From Clostridia bacterium (GTDB lineage: Bacteria; Bacillota; Clostridia; Oscillospirales; CAG-272), in assembly GCA_900768535.1 (NCBI GenBank), contig CAAGDE010000026.1, forward strand, positions 74,402-138,401: a DNA stretch of 64,000 nucleotides. Direction: 5' to 3'. A program made the translations under genes and the position numbers. Below the pieces are notes generated by a model that ran no database searches, was not told where the DNA came from, and worked only from the letters and a program-made list of their open reading frames with translations. How positions within the stretch are numbered: position 1 is the first letter of the stretch; every line of letters starts with the position of its first letter. Shown here one piece after another: positions 8,411 to 16,287 of the stretch.

Positions 8411-8458
8411 CGCATTTCCGAAGTATTGTCAAGACATATTTTCGCATTTCCGAAATAT
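8411..8458. promoter_or_regulatory. Pair of operator-like direct repeats
   Basis: CGCATTTCCGAAGTAT (8411-8426) and CGCATTTCCGAAATAT (8443-8458) differ at one base and start 32 bp apart, about three helical turns. The second includes the palindrome ATTTC-C-GAAAT. They lie downstream of the repressor promoter, as expected for autorepression by a dimeric XRE protein. Confidence 0.6.
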
Positions 8459-8537
8459 CAGCACTTTGAACAATTTCCTGTGTCGCATTCGGTCGAAGGC
8501 AGGAGAAAACCATTCCGAAAATCGGGAGGATCAACAA

Positions 8538-9164
8538 ATGAACTACGCAAGGCTCGAGCACCTGCTGGCGGCGCACGGCGTCACGGTCTATCAGGTATCC
8601 AAGGCAACCGGAATTTCCCCCTCTACCTTTTCGGATTGGAAAAGCGGCAGATCCAGTCCGAAGGCGGACAAGCTGGCACGTCTGGCGGATTACTTCGGCA
8701 TCGGGCTGGATGAGCTGCTCGGCACCGACTGCGGGGAGAGACAGACCGCATCCCGGCTGCAAAGTCTGCTTGCCAAAAAAAAGGTCCCGGTTATCGGCGT
8801 CATCCGGGCAGGCGCACCGATTGTGACAAGCGAAACCCTGCTTGGCATGGAATTTGCCGATGTGGACGATCCGGACGATTATTTCTATCTGCAGGTCTGC
8901 GGCGACAGCATGAAGGACTGCGGCATTGTGGACGGCTCCTATGTCCTCTTCCACAAGCAGCAGCAAGCCGAAAACGGTGAGGTCGTGGCGTGCCTGGTTG
9001 ACAGCGACAGCGCAACGGTCAAGCGCTACGAAAAGCGGAATCACCGCATTGTCCTCTCGCCGGAAAACGAGAGCTATGAGCCGATCTTCCTGACTCCGGA
9101 GGACTTTGAAACCGGACGCGCCCGGATCCTTGGCGTGGCGGTGGAAGTAAAAACGAAATTCTGA
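8538..9164 (+). CDS. XRE-family LexA/CI-like repressor with S24 peptidase domain
   Basis: 208 residues. The N-terminal Cro/CI-type helix-turn-helix (about 1-66) contains VYQVSKATGISPSTFSDWKSG. The C-terminal S24 self-cleavage domain has the catalytic Ser in VCGDSMKDCGI and the catalytic Lys in SATVKRYEKR. A likely Ala-Gly cleavage bond lies in VIRAGAPI at the inter-domain boundary. The organisation fits damage-responsive CI-type repressors; the XRE head distinguishes it from true LexA, which has a winged helix. The start at 8538 follows GGAGG; the open frame upstream of it is promoter DNA. It is divergent from a phage-type sigma-like gene and ends ten bases before the ABC-F gene. Confidence 0.88.
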   Translation: MNYARLEHLLAAHGVTVYQVSKATGISPSTFSDWKSGRSSPKADKLARLADYFGIGLDELLGTDCGERQTASRLQSLLAKKKVPVIGVIRAGAPIVTSETLLGMEFADVDDPDDYFYLQVCGDSMKDCGIVDGSYVLFHKQQQAENGEVVACLVDSDSATVKRYEKRNHRIVLSPENESYEPIFLTPEDFETGRARILGVAVEVKTKF

Positions 9165-9174
9165 GGTATCCATC

Positions 9175-11103
9175 ATGCTTTGTCTGACAGTCAGCGACCT
9201 GTCCCTCTCCTACGGCACCGCTCCGGTGCTGGAGAAAGTCTCCTTTTCGGCAGACGAAAACGACCGCATCGGCGTCATCGGCGTCAACGGGTGCGGCAAA
9301 TCCACGCTGTTCCGGCTCATCCACGGCGACCTGGAACCAACGGCGGGAAATATCTATCTTTCAAAAGGAAAAACCGTCGGCATTCTGCGGCAGGACGATG
9401 CCTTTGACGCCGCAGACAGCCAACAGACCGCGGAGGAACGGATGCTCCATGCCTTCCCCCATCTGCTTGCCATGGAGGCGCGTCTGCGGGAGCTGGAGGC
9501 GGGAGAGCTGAAAAGCGGCAGCGATGCGGCGGTGAAGGAATACACCGACCTCCATGACCGCTACGTGCGGGAGGGCGGGCTGGAATTCCGCGCACGGTGT
9601 ACCTCCATTCTTGCAAGGCTCGGCTTTGACGAGGGTCAGCGGGCGCAGACGGTGGGAACGCTCAGCGGCGGACAGCGCACGCGTCTTGCGCTTGCAATCC
9701 AGCTCTCGCGGGAGCCGGATATCCTCCTGCTCGATGAGCCGACCAACCACCTCGACATAGCGACCCTCTCCTGGCTGGAGGGATTTCTTTCGGGTTACAA
9801 AAAATGCTTCATGGTCATCTCCCACGACCGCTATTTCCTTGACCGCGTGACCAACAAGACCCTGCTGATCTCCCATCACCGCGCCACGCTCTATCAGGGC
9901 GGCTATACCAAAAGCATGGCACAGCGTGAGACCGACCGCGAAATAGCCGAACGGCATTGGCGGAATCAGCAAAAGGAAATCGCGCGGCAGGAGGCGTATA
10001 TCGCCCAACAGCGGGCGTGGAACCGGGAGCGAAACATCATTGCCGCCGAGAGCCGGCAGAAGCTGCTGGATAAAATGGAAAAGCTGGAGCGCCCCGAAGC
10101 CGATCCGCGTGCCGTCCGGATGTCCTTTTCCGAAGCCGTCGCGTCCGGAAACGATGTGCTGGACGTGCGGCACCTGACCATGGGCTTCCCCGGCAGAACA
10201 CTGTTCAGCGATATCTCCTTTCTCATCCGCCGGCAGGAGCGCGCACTGATCATCGGTCCAAACGGGTGCGGAAAATCCACGCTCATCAAGCTCATCCTCG
10301 GTCAATTGCAGCCGCTCTCCGGCGTGATTGAGGAAGGATATCACGTGGAAATCGGCTACTACGACCAGGAAAACCAGCACCTGTCACCGAAAAATACGGT
10401 CCTGGACGAATTGTGGAACGCCTACCCCACGCGCACCGAAACGCAGATCCGTCAGGCACTGGCACTCTTCCGCTTCACCGGAGAGGACGTGTTCAAGGAG
10501 GTCGCAGTGCTCTCCGGAGGCGAGCGGGCACGGCTGACGCTGGCGAAGCTGATGCTTTCCAAAATGAACCTCCTGGTGCTGGACGAGCCGACCAACCACC
10601 TCGATATGGATTCCCGCGAAGCACTGGAGGCGGCACTGGAGCAGTTTGAGGGAACGATTGTGATGGTATCGCATGACCGGTATCTGATCGAAAAGCTTGC
10701 CACCCGGATTCTGGAGGTCCGCCCCGGTGACGCCTTCCCCGGCGATCTGCTGGACTACACAGTCGATCATCCGGGACACGGATACAGCGAATTCACCGCC
10801 TACAAAACCGCCCGCATGGCCGAACGGCAGGCAGATCACCCGGCAGCGCAGGAATCCGCAGCCCCGACCACGCAAAAGGAGCAGTACCTGAAAAACAAGC
10901 AGGCAGCGGCGGAGGAGCGAAAGAAAAAAGCCAGGCTGGAACGCCTGGAAAAGGAGCGCATCGCCCTGGAAGCCGAACTGGACGCGCTGGAAAAGGAGCT
11001 GTACGGCTCTGCCGCCGCCGACTATATCCGCGCCGCAGAACTCGACCGAAAAAAGCAGGAAGCCGAGGAGCGACTGCTGGAAATTTACGGGGAGTTGGAA
11101 TAA
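9175..11103 (+). CDS. ABC-F family ATPase
   Basis: 642 residues with two ABC ATPase domains and no membrane segments. Domain 1 has Walker A GVNGCGKST (about 36-44), signature LSGGQRTRLAL and Walker B ILLLDEPTNHLD. Domain 2 has GPNGCGKST, LSGGERARLTL and LLVLDEPTNHLD. A charged linker rich in Arg and Gln follows domain 1 (ABC-F interdomain linker), and a Lys/Glu/Ala coiled coil fills the last roughly 90 residues. ABC-F proteins act on the ribosomal E site as translation factors or as antibiotic-resistance proteins. This one looks like a housekeeping member of the YdiF/Uup type because of the C-terminal coiled coil. The ATG at 9175 has a modest GAGGT site. Confidence 0.92.
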   Translation: MLCLTVSDLSLSYGTAPVLEKVSFSADENDRIGVIGVNGCGKSTLFRLIHGDLEPTAGNIYLSKGKTVGILRQDDAFDAADSQQTAEERMLHAFPHLLAMEARLRELEAGELKSGSDAAVKEYTDLHDRYVREGGLEFRARCTSILARLGFDEGQRAQTVGTLSGGQRTRLALAIQLSREPDILLLDEPTNHLDIATLSWLEGFLSGYKKCFMVISHDRYFLDRVTNKTLLISHHRATLYQGGYTKSMAQRETDREIAERHWRNQQKEIARQEAYIAQQRAWNRERNIIAAESRQKLLDKMEKLERPEADPRAVRMSFSEAVASGNDVLDVRHLTMGFPGRTLFSDISFLIRRQERALIIGPNGCGKSTLIKLILGQLQPLSGVIEEGYHVEIGYYDQENQHLSPKNTVLDELWNAYPTRTETQIRQALALFRFTGEDVFKEVAVLSGGERARLTLAKLMLSKMNLLVLDEPTNHLDMDSREALEAALEQFEGTIVMVSHDRYLIEKLATRILEVRPGDAFPGDLLDYTVDHPGHGYSEFTAYKTARMAERQADHPAAQESAAPTTQKEQYLKNKQAAAEERKKKARLERLEKERIALEAELDALEKELYGSAAADYIRAAELDRKKQEAEERLLEIYGELE

Positions 11104-11176
11104 TGGGAAAGACACACACATAACCGGGAAAAGAAACCGGAAAGCTTGACAGCGCATTTTAGCGGTCGTCATTCAC

Positions 11177-11212
11177 TGCCGATTGTTCCCCCTATGGCAG
11201 TCGGCTCTTTTT
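11177..11212 (+). terminator. Terminator after the ABC-F gene
   Basis: Stem GCCGATTG / CAGTCGGC with a 12-base loop, followed by TCTTTTT. It lies about 75 bases after the stop codon. Confidence 0.7.
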
Positions 11213-11224
11213 GCTGTAAAGCAA

Positions 11225-11253
11225 TTGAAAAATTTATAAAAAAGTGGTATAAT
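11225..11253 (+). promoter_or_regulatory. Promoter of the NERD-domain gene
   Basis: TTGAAA and TATAAT are spaced by 17 bp in an AT-rich stretch 30 bases before the GTG start. Confidence 0.8.
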
Positions 11254-11283
11254 TAGAATATTAAATGCTTAAGGAGGTATCCC

Positions 11284-12147
11284 GTGGGAATACGAGCATT
11301 TTTTCATAAAATCAAAATGGGCTTTGTAAGAGCCGGGGAGTCCTCCATTCCGTATGTCAATGAGGTGAAGCGTTACGGTAATTCCGGGGAGGATGAATTT
11401 ACATATAGGCTCTGTAGAGAGCTTCCTTCGTGTAAAATCAAAAGAAATGTAGCCATTTTAACACCGGACGGCAATGCCGAAATTGACTGCCTGGTTCTCC
11501 ATCATAATAAACTGTTTGCCATAGAGGTTAAGCGTTGGAAAGGATATCTGATCGAGCGAGACGATGGCTTTTTACAAGAAAAAACGGATAGGTGGACGGG
11601 AGAGACACATACAAAGCTTCTGAAATCACCATTCAAACAGCTCGGTAGAGCTATATACCTTTTGCGAAAGCAAATCCCCATTAAGGCGTGGGTGAATGCC
11701 GTTGTATTCTTTGAGGATGACGAATTGGAATCGGTTTCTGCTTTTTCGGATAATGTATGGTTTGACCGCTATCAAGATCTTGTGGATTATATCAGCAATG
11801 ACGGCAAGGTTTCTTTCGGCACAAGCGCAAATGACTTCTTTGAAAGATGCGTACCCGCTGACTACCTATACGTCAATGCTTGGGGAAAGTCCTTGCATTG
11901 TATTATCAACCGCACCACGTTGAGGTTTAAAACTCCCCAAGTTGATATTTCTGCTGACAATATTGACTCCATTCGTATCTCCCACCATTGGTCTTATGAC
12001 GAATTGCATATTACTATGGCGGATGGCTCAATAAAAACAATAACGCTTGAAAACGCAAAAATCCAAGTTAGCGACAACGGTCGCATCAGCACCTATGCTC
12101 TATGCAAATTGGATTATATTGAGCTGGGCAGAACGCTAAATCGGTAG
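11284..12147 (+). CDS. NERD-domain (nuclease-related) protein
   Basis: 287 residues starting at GTG after a strong AAGGAGG site. Residues about 30-130 form a NERD domain: GEDEF at its start, then the nuclease-like core AEIDCLVLHHNKLFAIEVKR, which carries the D...E-x-K arrangement of PD-(D/E)xK folds, followed by WKGYL. The C-terminal half has no family I recognise; it looks beta-rich and ends in KLDYIELGRTLNR. Codon use is clearly more AT-rich than in the flanking genes, and the gene stands alone between its own promoter and terminator. Both facts suggest recent acquisition. NERD proteins are mostly uncharacterised; a DNA-processing or defence role is possible but not shown. Confidence 0.8.
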   Translation: MGIRAFFHKIKMGFVRAGESSIPYVNEVKRYGNSGEDEFTYRLCRELPSCKIKRNVAILTPDGNAEIDCLVLHHNKLFAIEVKRWKGYLIERDDGFLQEKTDRWTGETHTKLLKSPFKQLGRAIYLLRKQIPIKAWVNAVVFFEDDELESVSAFSDNVWFDRYQDLVDYISNDGKVSFGTSANDFFERCVPADYLYVNAWGKSLHCIINRTTLRFKTPQVDISADNIDSIRISHHWSYDELHITMADGSIKTITLENAKIQVSDNGRISTYALCKLDYIELGRTLNR

Positions 12148-12234
12148 CGATGAATATGAATACAATTTGCGTCTTCATCGAAAAAATAGCCCGAACCACA
12201 CAAACGAAGAAAATTTCTAAAAATCTTCCAGAAC

Positions 12235-12281
12235 AAAAGTCCCGCCCCCCCCTTATGTATCAAGGGGTTTTTGGGACTTTC
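12235..12281 (+). terminator. Terminator after the NERD gene
   Basis: Outer arms AAAGTCCC / GGGACTTT and inner arms CCCCTT / AAGGGG are separated by internal loops. It lies about 90 bases past the stop codon. Confidence 0.65.
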
Positions 12282-12356
12282 TGTTTGACGAAAAATTGCG
12301 AGAAACAAGGGAGAAATTAAGCAAAAAAACGATCAAATGCGGAACCCGGCAAAAAA

Positions 12357-12396
12357 GAAAAAAGCCTCGAAAACGTAGTGTTTTCAAGGCTTTTTA
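12357..12396 (-). terminator. Terminator of tRNA-Ser
   Basis: Reading leftward, AAAGCCTTGAAAAC pairs with GTTTTCGAGGCTTT and is followed by a T tract. It begins right after the encoded CCA of the tRNA. Confidence 0.8.
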
Positions 12397-12485
12397 TGGC
12401 GGAGAGGAAGGGATTCGAACCCTTGTGGGGTTGCCCCCAAACGGTTTTCAAGACCGCCTCGTTATGACCGCTTCGATACCTCTCC
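12397..12485 (-). tRNA. tRNA-Ser (anticodon UGA)
   Basis: The acceptor stem GGAGAGG pairs with CCTCTCC, with discriminator G and an encoded CCA at 12397-12399. The anticodon arm has loop CTTGAAA, giving anticodon TGA. The long variable arm (GGGGGCAACCCC region) is typical of class II serine tRNAs, and the T arm contains GGTTCGAATCC. The total is 89 nt with CCA. Confidence 0.97.
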
Positions 12486-12636
12486 GTATATGAAACTGTC
12501 TTTCGACAAAAATCATCAGATATTCAATTGTTTTAGAAATTCTTTTAGAAATGCGCTTTTGTGCTGCTGTCAGAGTGCCGAAAAAGTCAGGTGTTGCAAG
12601 GCTTTTCAAGGTTTTTGCGACCGTTGTGCTCGCAAA

Positions 12637-12682
12637 TTTTCAAGACCGCCTCGTTATGACCGCTTCGATATCCCTCCGTATA
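12637..12682 (-). pseudogene. Broken copy of the 5' half of tRNA-Ser
   Basis: 46 bases match the 5' half of the intact tRNA-Ser (12445-12490) with two differences. The match starts within the anticodon loop (TTTTCAAG) and runs through the D arm and 5' acceptor strand. Downstream of the loop there is no variable arm, T arm or 3' acceptor strand. A short flank, ATGAAACTGT, is also shared beyond the 5' ends. It lies between the tRNA promoter and the intact tRNA, so it should be part of the precursor transcript. Confidence 0.8.
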
Positions 12683-12768
12683 AACGGAACTATGAAACTG
12701 TAATCTGAAAAAGCATCAAAAGAAAATGCCGGATGCCCGGAATTCAGGTCCTTTGCAAAACCATGTTT

Positions 12769-12797
12769 ATTTTAGCATATTTTCTCTGATTTGTCAA
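12769..12797 (-). promoter_or_regulatory. Promoter for the tRNA-Ser transcript
   Basis: Minus-strand TTGACA, a 17-bp spacer and TAAAAT. The intact tRNA begins about 280 bases downstream, with the broken tRNA copy between. Confidence 0.75.
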
Positions 12798-13023
12798 GTC
12801 TTTTTTCTTTCTTTCCAAACGATTTTTGCAGTGCGGATTTCCAAAGCTGTTATACAGCAGTATTCAGCGAAGCCGGGTGACCGATGAAGTACGCGAGGTG
12901 CGTGGGAGCGAGTGCACCAATCGCGGATTGCGCCGGATTGCCTGAAACAGAATATCCCAGCCGCGCGGCGGGGACAGGTAAGCGGGACCGCCGTTTGTTG
13001 GGCGGTCCCGTTCTTTTTGCGGG
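12798..13023. other. Intergenic DNA with a strong hairpin, no gene seen
   Basis: No plausible coding frame was seen. A 10-bp stem CGGGACCGCC / GGCGGTCCCG (12983-13010) is followed on the plus strand by TTCTTTTT. The T tract points rightward, so it terminates plus-strand transcription better than the leftward M20 gene that ends at 13024. The rest (12840-12980) is GC-rich and unassigned. Confidence 0.5.
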
Positions 13024-14250
13024 TCATGCATGGTCTTCCAGCCAGCGCAGGGCTGTATAGGCGTAGACGGCGGTGCCGGGGGCGAGGGCGGCTGGGTCAA
13101 AGGTAACCTTGGGATGATGCAGCGGATGGACATAGCCCTTTTCGGGTTGACCTGCCGCCAGTGCCAGCATAACGGACGGGACTGCCTGACTGACATAGGC
13201 AAAGTCCTCGGAGCCTGCCGAACCGGAGGCTCCGCCGCCACCGCTCTCCCGATTCAGCTGTGCCACGGTATGGATTCCGCCCTCGCCCAACAGCTCCCGT
13301 CCGTACCGATAGGCATCGGCTGACAGTGCTCCGTCATTTTTCAGGGTCGGACAGCCGCTGCCGAAGGTGACCTCCGCCACCGCACGGAATGCGGTTGCAA
13401 TCCCTGCGGCAATGTCCGTCATGCGTTGTTTGACCGTTGCGCGGACGTCCTCGTCAAAGGTGCGGAGGCTCCCCTTCATGACCGCTTCATCGGGGATGGC
13501 GTTTGCCGCCGTGCCTGCCTGCATGGTGCCGACCGTCAGGACGGCGCGGTCATTCATTGCCAGCTCCCGTGCCGGAATTTCCTGCAGGGCGATGAGAATC
13601 TGCGCCGCCGCGGTCAGTGGATCGACGCCCATATTCGGCATGGAGCCGTGACAGCCTTTTCCCCTGACGCGGATCTCGAAATAATCCGCCGCCGGGGCGC
13701 TGACGCCGGGGTCGGATACGATGACGGTACCCGGTTCAAACGGCATTCCCGCCATGACATGGATCATCAGCGCGGCATCCACCGGCGGATCCTCCAGCAC
13801 GCCGGCACGGATCATATCGGCGGAGCCTTCAAAAATCTCTTCCGCCGGCTGAAACATCAGCTTGACGGTTCCGGCGATCTCTTCCTCGTGTGCCTTCAGC
13901 AGTTTTGCCGCGCCGAGGAGCATCGCCGTGTGCAGATCATGTCCGCAGGCGTGCATACAGCCGTTCTCCGACGCAAAAGCAATGCCGGACTGCTCGCGGA
14001 TCGGCAATGCGTCCATGTCCGCGCGGAGCAGAAAGACCCGTCCGGGCTTCTTCCCTTCCGCAAGCACGACCAACCCCGCCCTGCCGCAGGGCTTTGGCGC
14101 ATAGCCCATTTTCTCCAGTTCGGACTTCACATAAGCCAGCGTTTCCGTCAAGGCAAAGCCGGTCTCCGCGTGGGCGTGCAGGTATTCCCGCCATGCGTTG
14201 ATGTCCTGCTTCATGTCCGCCGCTTCCCGCATCAGTTCTTCCGCTTTCAT
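13024..14250 (-). CDS. M20D-family amidohydrolase (N-acyl amino acid/hippurate hydrolase-like)
   Basis: A 408-residue zinc-dependent carboxypeptidase-like enzyme that cleaves an acyl or amide group from an amino acid. Visible: the HAHAETGFALTET opening (usual HxxPExxxxE), RADMDALPI, the metal site GCMHACGHDLHTAMLLGAA with the Cys ligand characteristic of M20D, and FQPAEEIFEGSADMI with the catalytic Glu pair. The dimerisation domain contains RGKGCHGSMPNMGVDPLTAAA. C-terminal HPLHHPKVTFD supplies the last His. There is no signal peptide, so it is cytoplasmic. It has AAGGAG before the ATG and stands alone; the substrate cannot be told from sequence. Confidence 0.9.
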   Translation of the reverse strand: MKAEELMREAADMKQDINAWREYLHAHAETGFALTETLAYVKSELEKMGYAPKPCGRAGLVVLAEGKKPGRVFLLRADMDALPIREQSGIAFASENGCMHACGHDLHTAMLLGAAKLLKAHEEEIAGTVKLMFQPAEEIFEGSADMIRAGVLEDPPVDAALMIHVMAGMPFEPGTVIVSDPGVSAPAADYFEIRVRGKGCHGSMPNMGVDPLTAAAQILIALQEIPARELAMNDRAVLTVGTMQAGTAANAIPDEAVMKGSLRTFDEDVRATVKQRMTDIAAGIATAFRAVAEVTFGSGCPTLKNDGALSADAYRYGRELLGEGGIHTVAQLNRESGGGGASGSAGSEDFAYVSQAVPSVMLALAAGQPEKGYVHPLHHPKVTFDPAALAPGTAVYAYTALRWLEDHA

Positions 14251-14271
14251 GCAATCAACTCCTTAAAGACC

Positions 14272-14323
14272 TTGAGACTCCGTCTCAAACTCTGCTTAGA
14301 ACCTTCTTGCAAGAAGGTTCTAA
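14272..14323. repeat. Two palindromes upstream of the M20 gene
   Basis: TTGAGAC / GTCTCAA (14272-14288, 3-base loop) is followed by a perfect 28-bp palindrome at 14296-14323 centred on TTGCAA, with arms TTAGAACCTTCTTG. A further partial copy, AAGAACCTT, follows at 14331-14339. It may act as leader structure of the M20 transcript. No T tract makes it a clear terminator. Confidence 0.6.
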
Positions 14324-14397
14324 GAACTCCAAGAACCTTTAACAAGGGGGCTTACTTATATTTTTCTCACAAATCGGGACATTATACGCGGTCAGTC

Positions 14398-16287
14398 TCA
14401 TGTGTGGTTCTGCAATTGTTCACGGCTGAACTGGAGCGTGTAGAGCTTGTAATAGGCGCCTCTTTGGTGAAGAAGCTCCTGATGTGTCCCCTGTTCCCGG
14501 ATTTCGCCGTGGGAAAGCAGAATGATCCGGTCCGCGTGCTGAATGGTGGAAAGCCGGTGGGCAACGATCAGCATGGTTCCGATGTTGCGCATCTTCTCCA
14601 GGGATTTCTGAATCAGCTGTTCGGTTTCGGTATCGATGTTGGCGGTCGCCTCGTCCAGGATCATCACCGACGGGCGATGCAGGACGGTCCGCGCAAAGGA
14701 CAAAAGCTGTCGCTGACCCGCAGAGAAGTTGTTCCCGCGCTCGCGCACCTCCTCGTCCAGCCCGTGATCCAGCCGGTTGATGAAGGCATCGGCGTTGACA
14801 TAGCGGCAGGCTTCCATGAGCTCCGCATCGGTGAAGCGGTCATCCCGCAGGGCAAGATTGGAGCGGATGGTGCCCGAAAAGAGGAACACGCTCTGCAGCA
14901 TTTGTCCGAACTGCCGGCGCAGGGCGGACAGGCGGATTTTGCGGACGTCGATGCCGTCAATCAGGATCTCCCCGCGCTGAATGTCGTAATTCCGGCACAA
15001 AAGCGACAGGATGGTCGATTTTCCGGCGCCGGTGGCACCGACAAAGGCAACCGTCTGCCCCGCCTCCACACGGAAGGAAACATCCCGGAGAACCCATTCG
15101 TCCGGCAGATAGGAAAACCAGACGTGACGGAATTCGATCTCCCCGCGGAGGATGCCGGGGTCGATTGCGTCCGGTGCATCAACGATTTCCGGCTGCAGAT
15201 CGAACACCCGGAAGATCTTCTCCGCCGAGGCAAACGCCGACTGCAGCCAGTTGAACTGCTCCGCCAGGCTTTGAATCGGATTGAAGAACTTGGAGATGTA
15301 CATATAAAACGTCACAACCGTCCCGGAATCGATGATCTGCCCCATAAAGGAGAGCTCCCGGATATATCCCCGCCCGCCGAGGTACAGCAGGCACAGGATG
15401 GACGCGGTATAGAGCATATAAACGGTCGGGCGGAAGATGCTGAACACCAGAATCTGCCGCTGTTTCGCCCCTCCCAGCTTCCGGCTCCGCTCCTCAAACT
15501 CCGCCATTTTCGCGTCCTCGCGGTTGAAGATCTGCGTCAGCTTGATGCCGGAAAGGTTCTCGGAGAGGAAGATATTGATGGATGTGGTTCCGTCCTTCAC
15601 CCGACGGTAGGCGCGCCGCGAGAATTTGCGGAAAATGAGCGTGAAAATGACGATGAACGGGACAAAGCAGAGGATCATCAGCGTCAGCGCATAGTTCAGG
15701 ATCAGCATGGCGCCCAGCACGCCCAGGACGACAAAGACGTTTTTTGCAAGATTGACGATGATATTGGTGAACATCTGGGAAATCGCCTGCGTGTCGTTGG
15801 TCATCCGCGTGACCAGCGTTCCCACGGGAATGCCGTTCAGCTGTCCGTGCGAGAGTCCCTCAATGTGCAGAAAGAGACTTTCACGCAGGTCGGAAAGGAT
15901 TCGCTGACCGGTCTTTTGCAGAATCAGCGACTGGAAATAGGTACTGACCAGCGAAAGAATCAGAACGGACGCGTAGACCGCGACGTAAATCCACAGCCGC
16001 GACAGCTCGAACCGCCCCTGAATCAGGCGCTCAATCTCCCCCACGAGAAGCGGCGACACGATGTCATAGGCGATGGAGAAAAGCATCAGGAGTCCGACCA
16101 GCACGAACTGCAGGCGGTACGGCTTGGCATAGGCAAGCAGGCGGCGGATGATTTCGGAATCCTTCATCTTCCGGTCAAAACCGATTGCCTCTTTTTTGTT
16201 TTTCATCAGCGCGTAGGCAAGGATGAACACCGCAGCAAATATGCCGACGGTTGCACCGACGATCAGAAGCGGCAGGTACTCATGCAT
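14398..16287 (-). CDS. ABC exporter half-transporter, catalytically complete Walker B subunit
   Basis: 629 residues: six predicted membrane helices (type I ABC exporter fold, about 1-340), then an ATPase domain. Walker A is GATGAGKST, and Walker B is VMILDEATANIDTETE with the catalytic Glu. The signature is the variant FSAGQRQLLSF rather than LSGGQ. It overlaps the upstream half-transporter by 8 bp. Together they form a heterodimeric exporter: this subunit's Walker motifs face the partner's good signature, giving one competent ATP site, while its own odd signature faces the degenerate site. Substrates of such pairs (BmrCD or TM287/288 type) are lipids or drugs; the substrate here is unknown. 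Confidence 0.92.
   Translation of the reverse strand: MHEYLPLLIVGATVGIFAAVFILAYALMKNKKEAIGFDRKMKDSEIIRRLLAYAKPYRLQFVLVGLLMLFSIAYDIVSPLLVGEIERLIQGRFELSRLWIYVAVYASVLILSLVSTYFQSLILQKTGQRILSDLRESLFLHIEGLSHGQLNGIPVGTLVTRMTNDTQAISQMFTNIIVNLAKNVFVVLGVLGAMLILNYALTLMILCFVPFIVIFTLIFRKFSRRAYRRVKDGTTSINIFLSENLSGIKLTQIFNREDAKMAEFEERSRKLGGAKQRQILVFSIFRPTVYMLYTASILCLLYLGGRGYIRELSFMGQIIDSGTVVTFYMYISKFFNPIQSLAEQFNWLQSAFASAEKIFRVFDLQPEIVDAPDAIDPGILRGEIEFRHVWFSYLPDEWVLRDVSFRVEAGQTVAFVGATGAGKSTILSLLCRNYDIQRGEILIDGIDVRKIRLSALRRQFGQMLQSVFLFSGTIRSNLALRDDRFTDAELMEACRYVNADAFINRLDHGLDEEVRERGNNFSAGQRQLLSFARTVLHRPSVMILDEATANIDTETEQLIQKSLEKMRNIGTMLIVAHRLSTIQHADRIILLSHGEIREQGTHQELLHQRGAYYKLYTLQFSREQLQNHT

Noticed and set aside
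8538..9164. Canonical SOS repressor LexA
   Set aside because: The DNA-binding domain is XRE/Cro type rather than the LexA winged helix, and no typical LexA boxes were recognised near recQ.
9175..11103. Antibiotic-resistance ABC-F (Vga/Msr/OptrA type)
   Set aside because: No resistance-type context; the C-terminal coiled coil and layout fit housekeeping ABC-F proteins. Resistance cannot be excluded.
12637..12682. A second functional tRNA-Ser
   Set aside because: The T arm, variable arm and 3' acceptor strand are missing.
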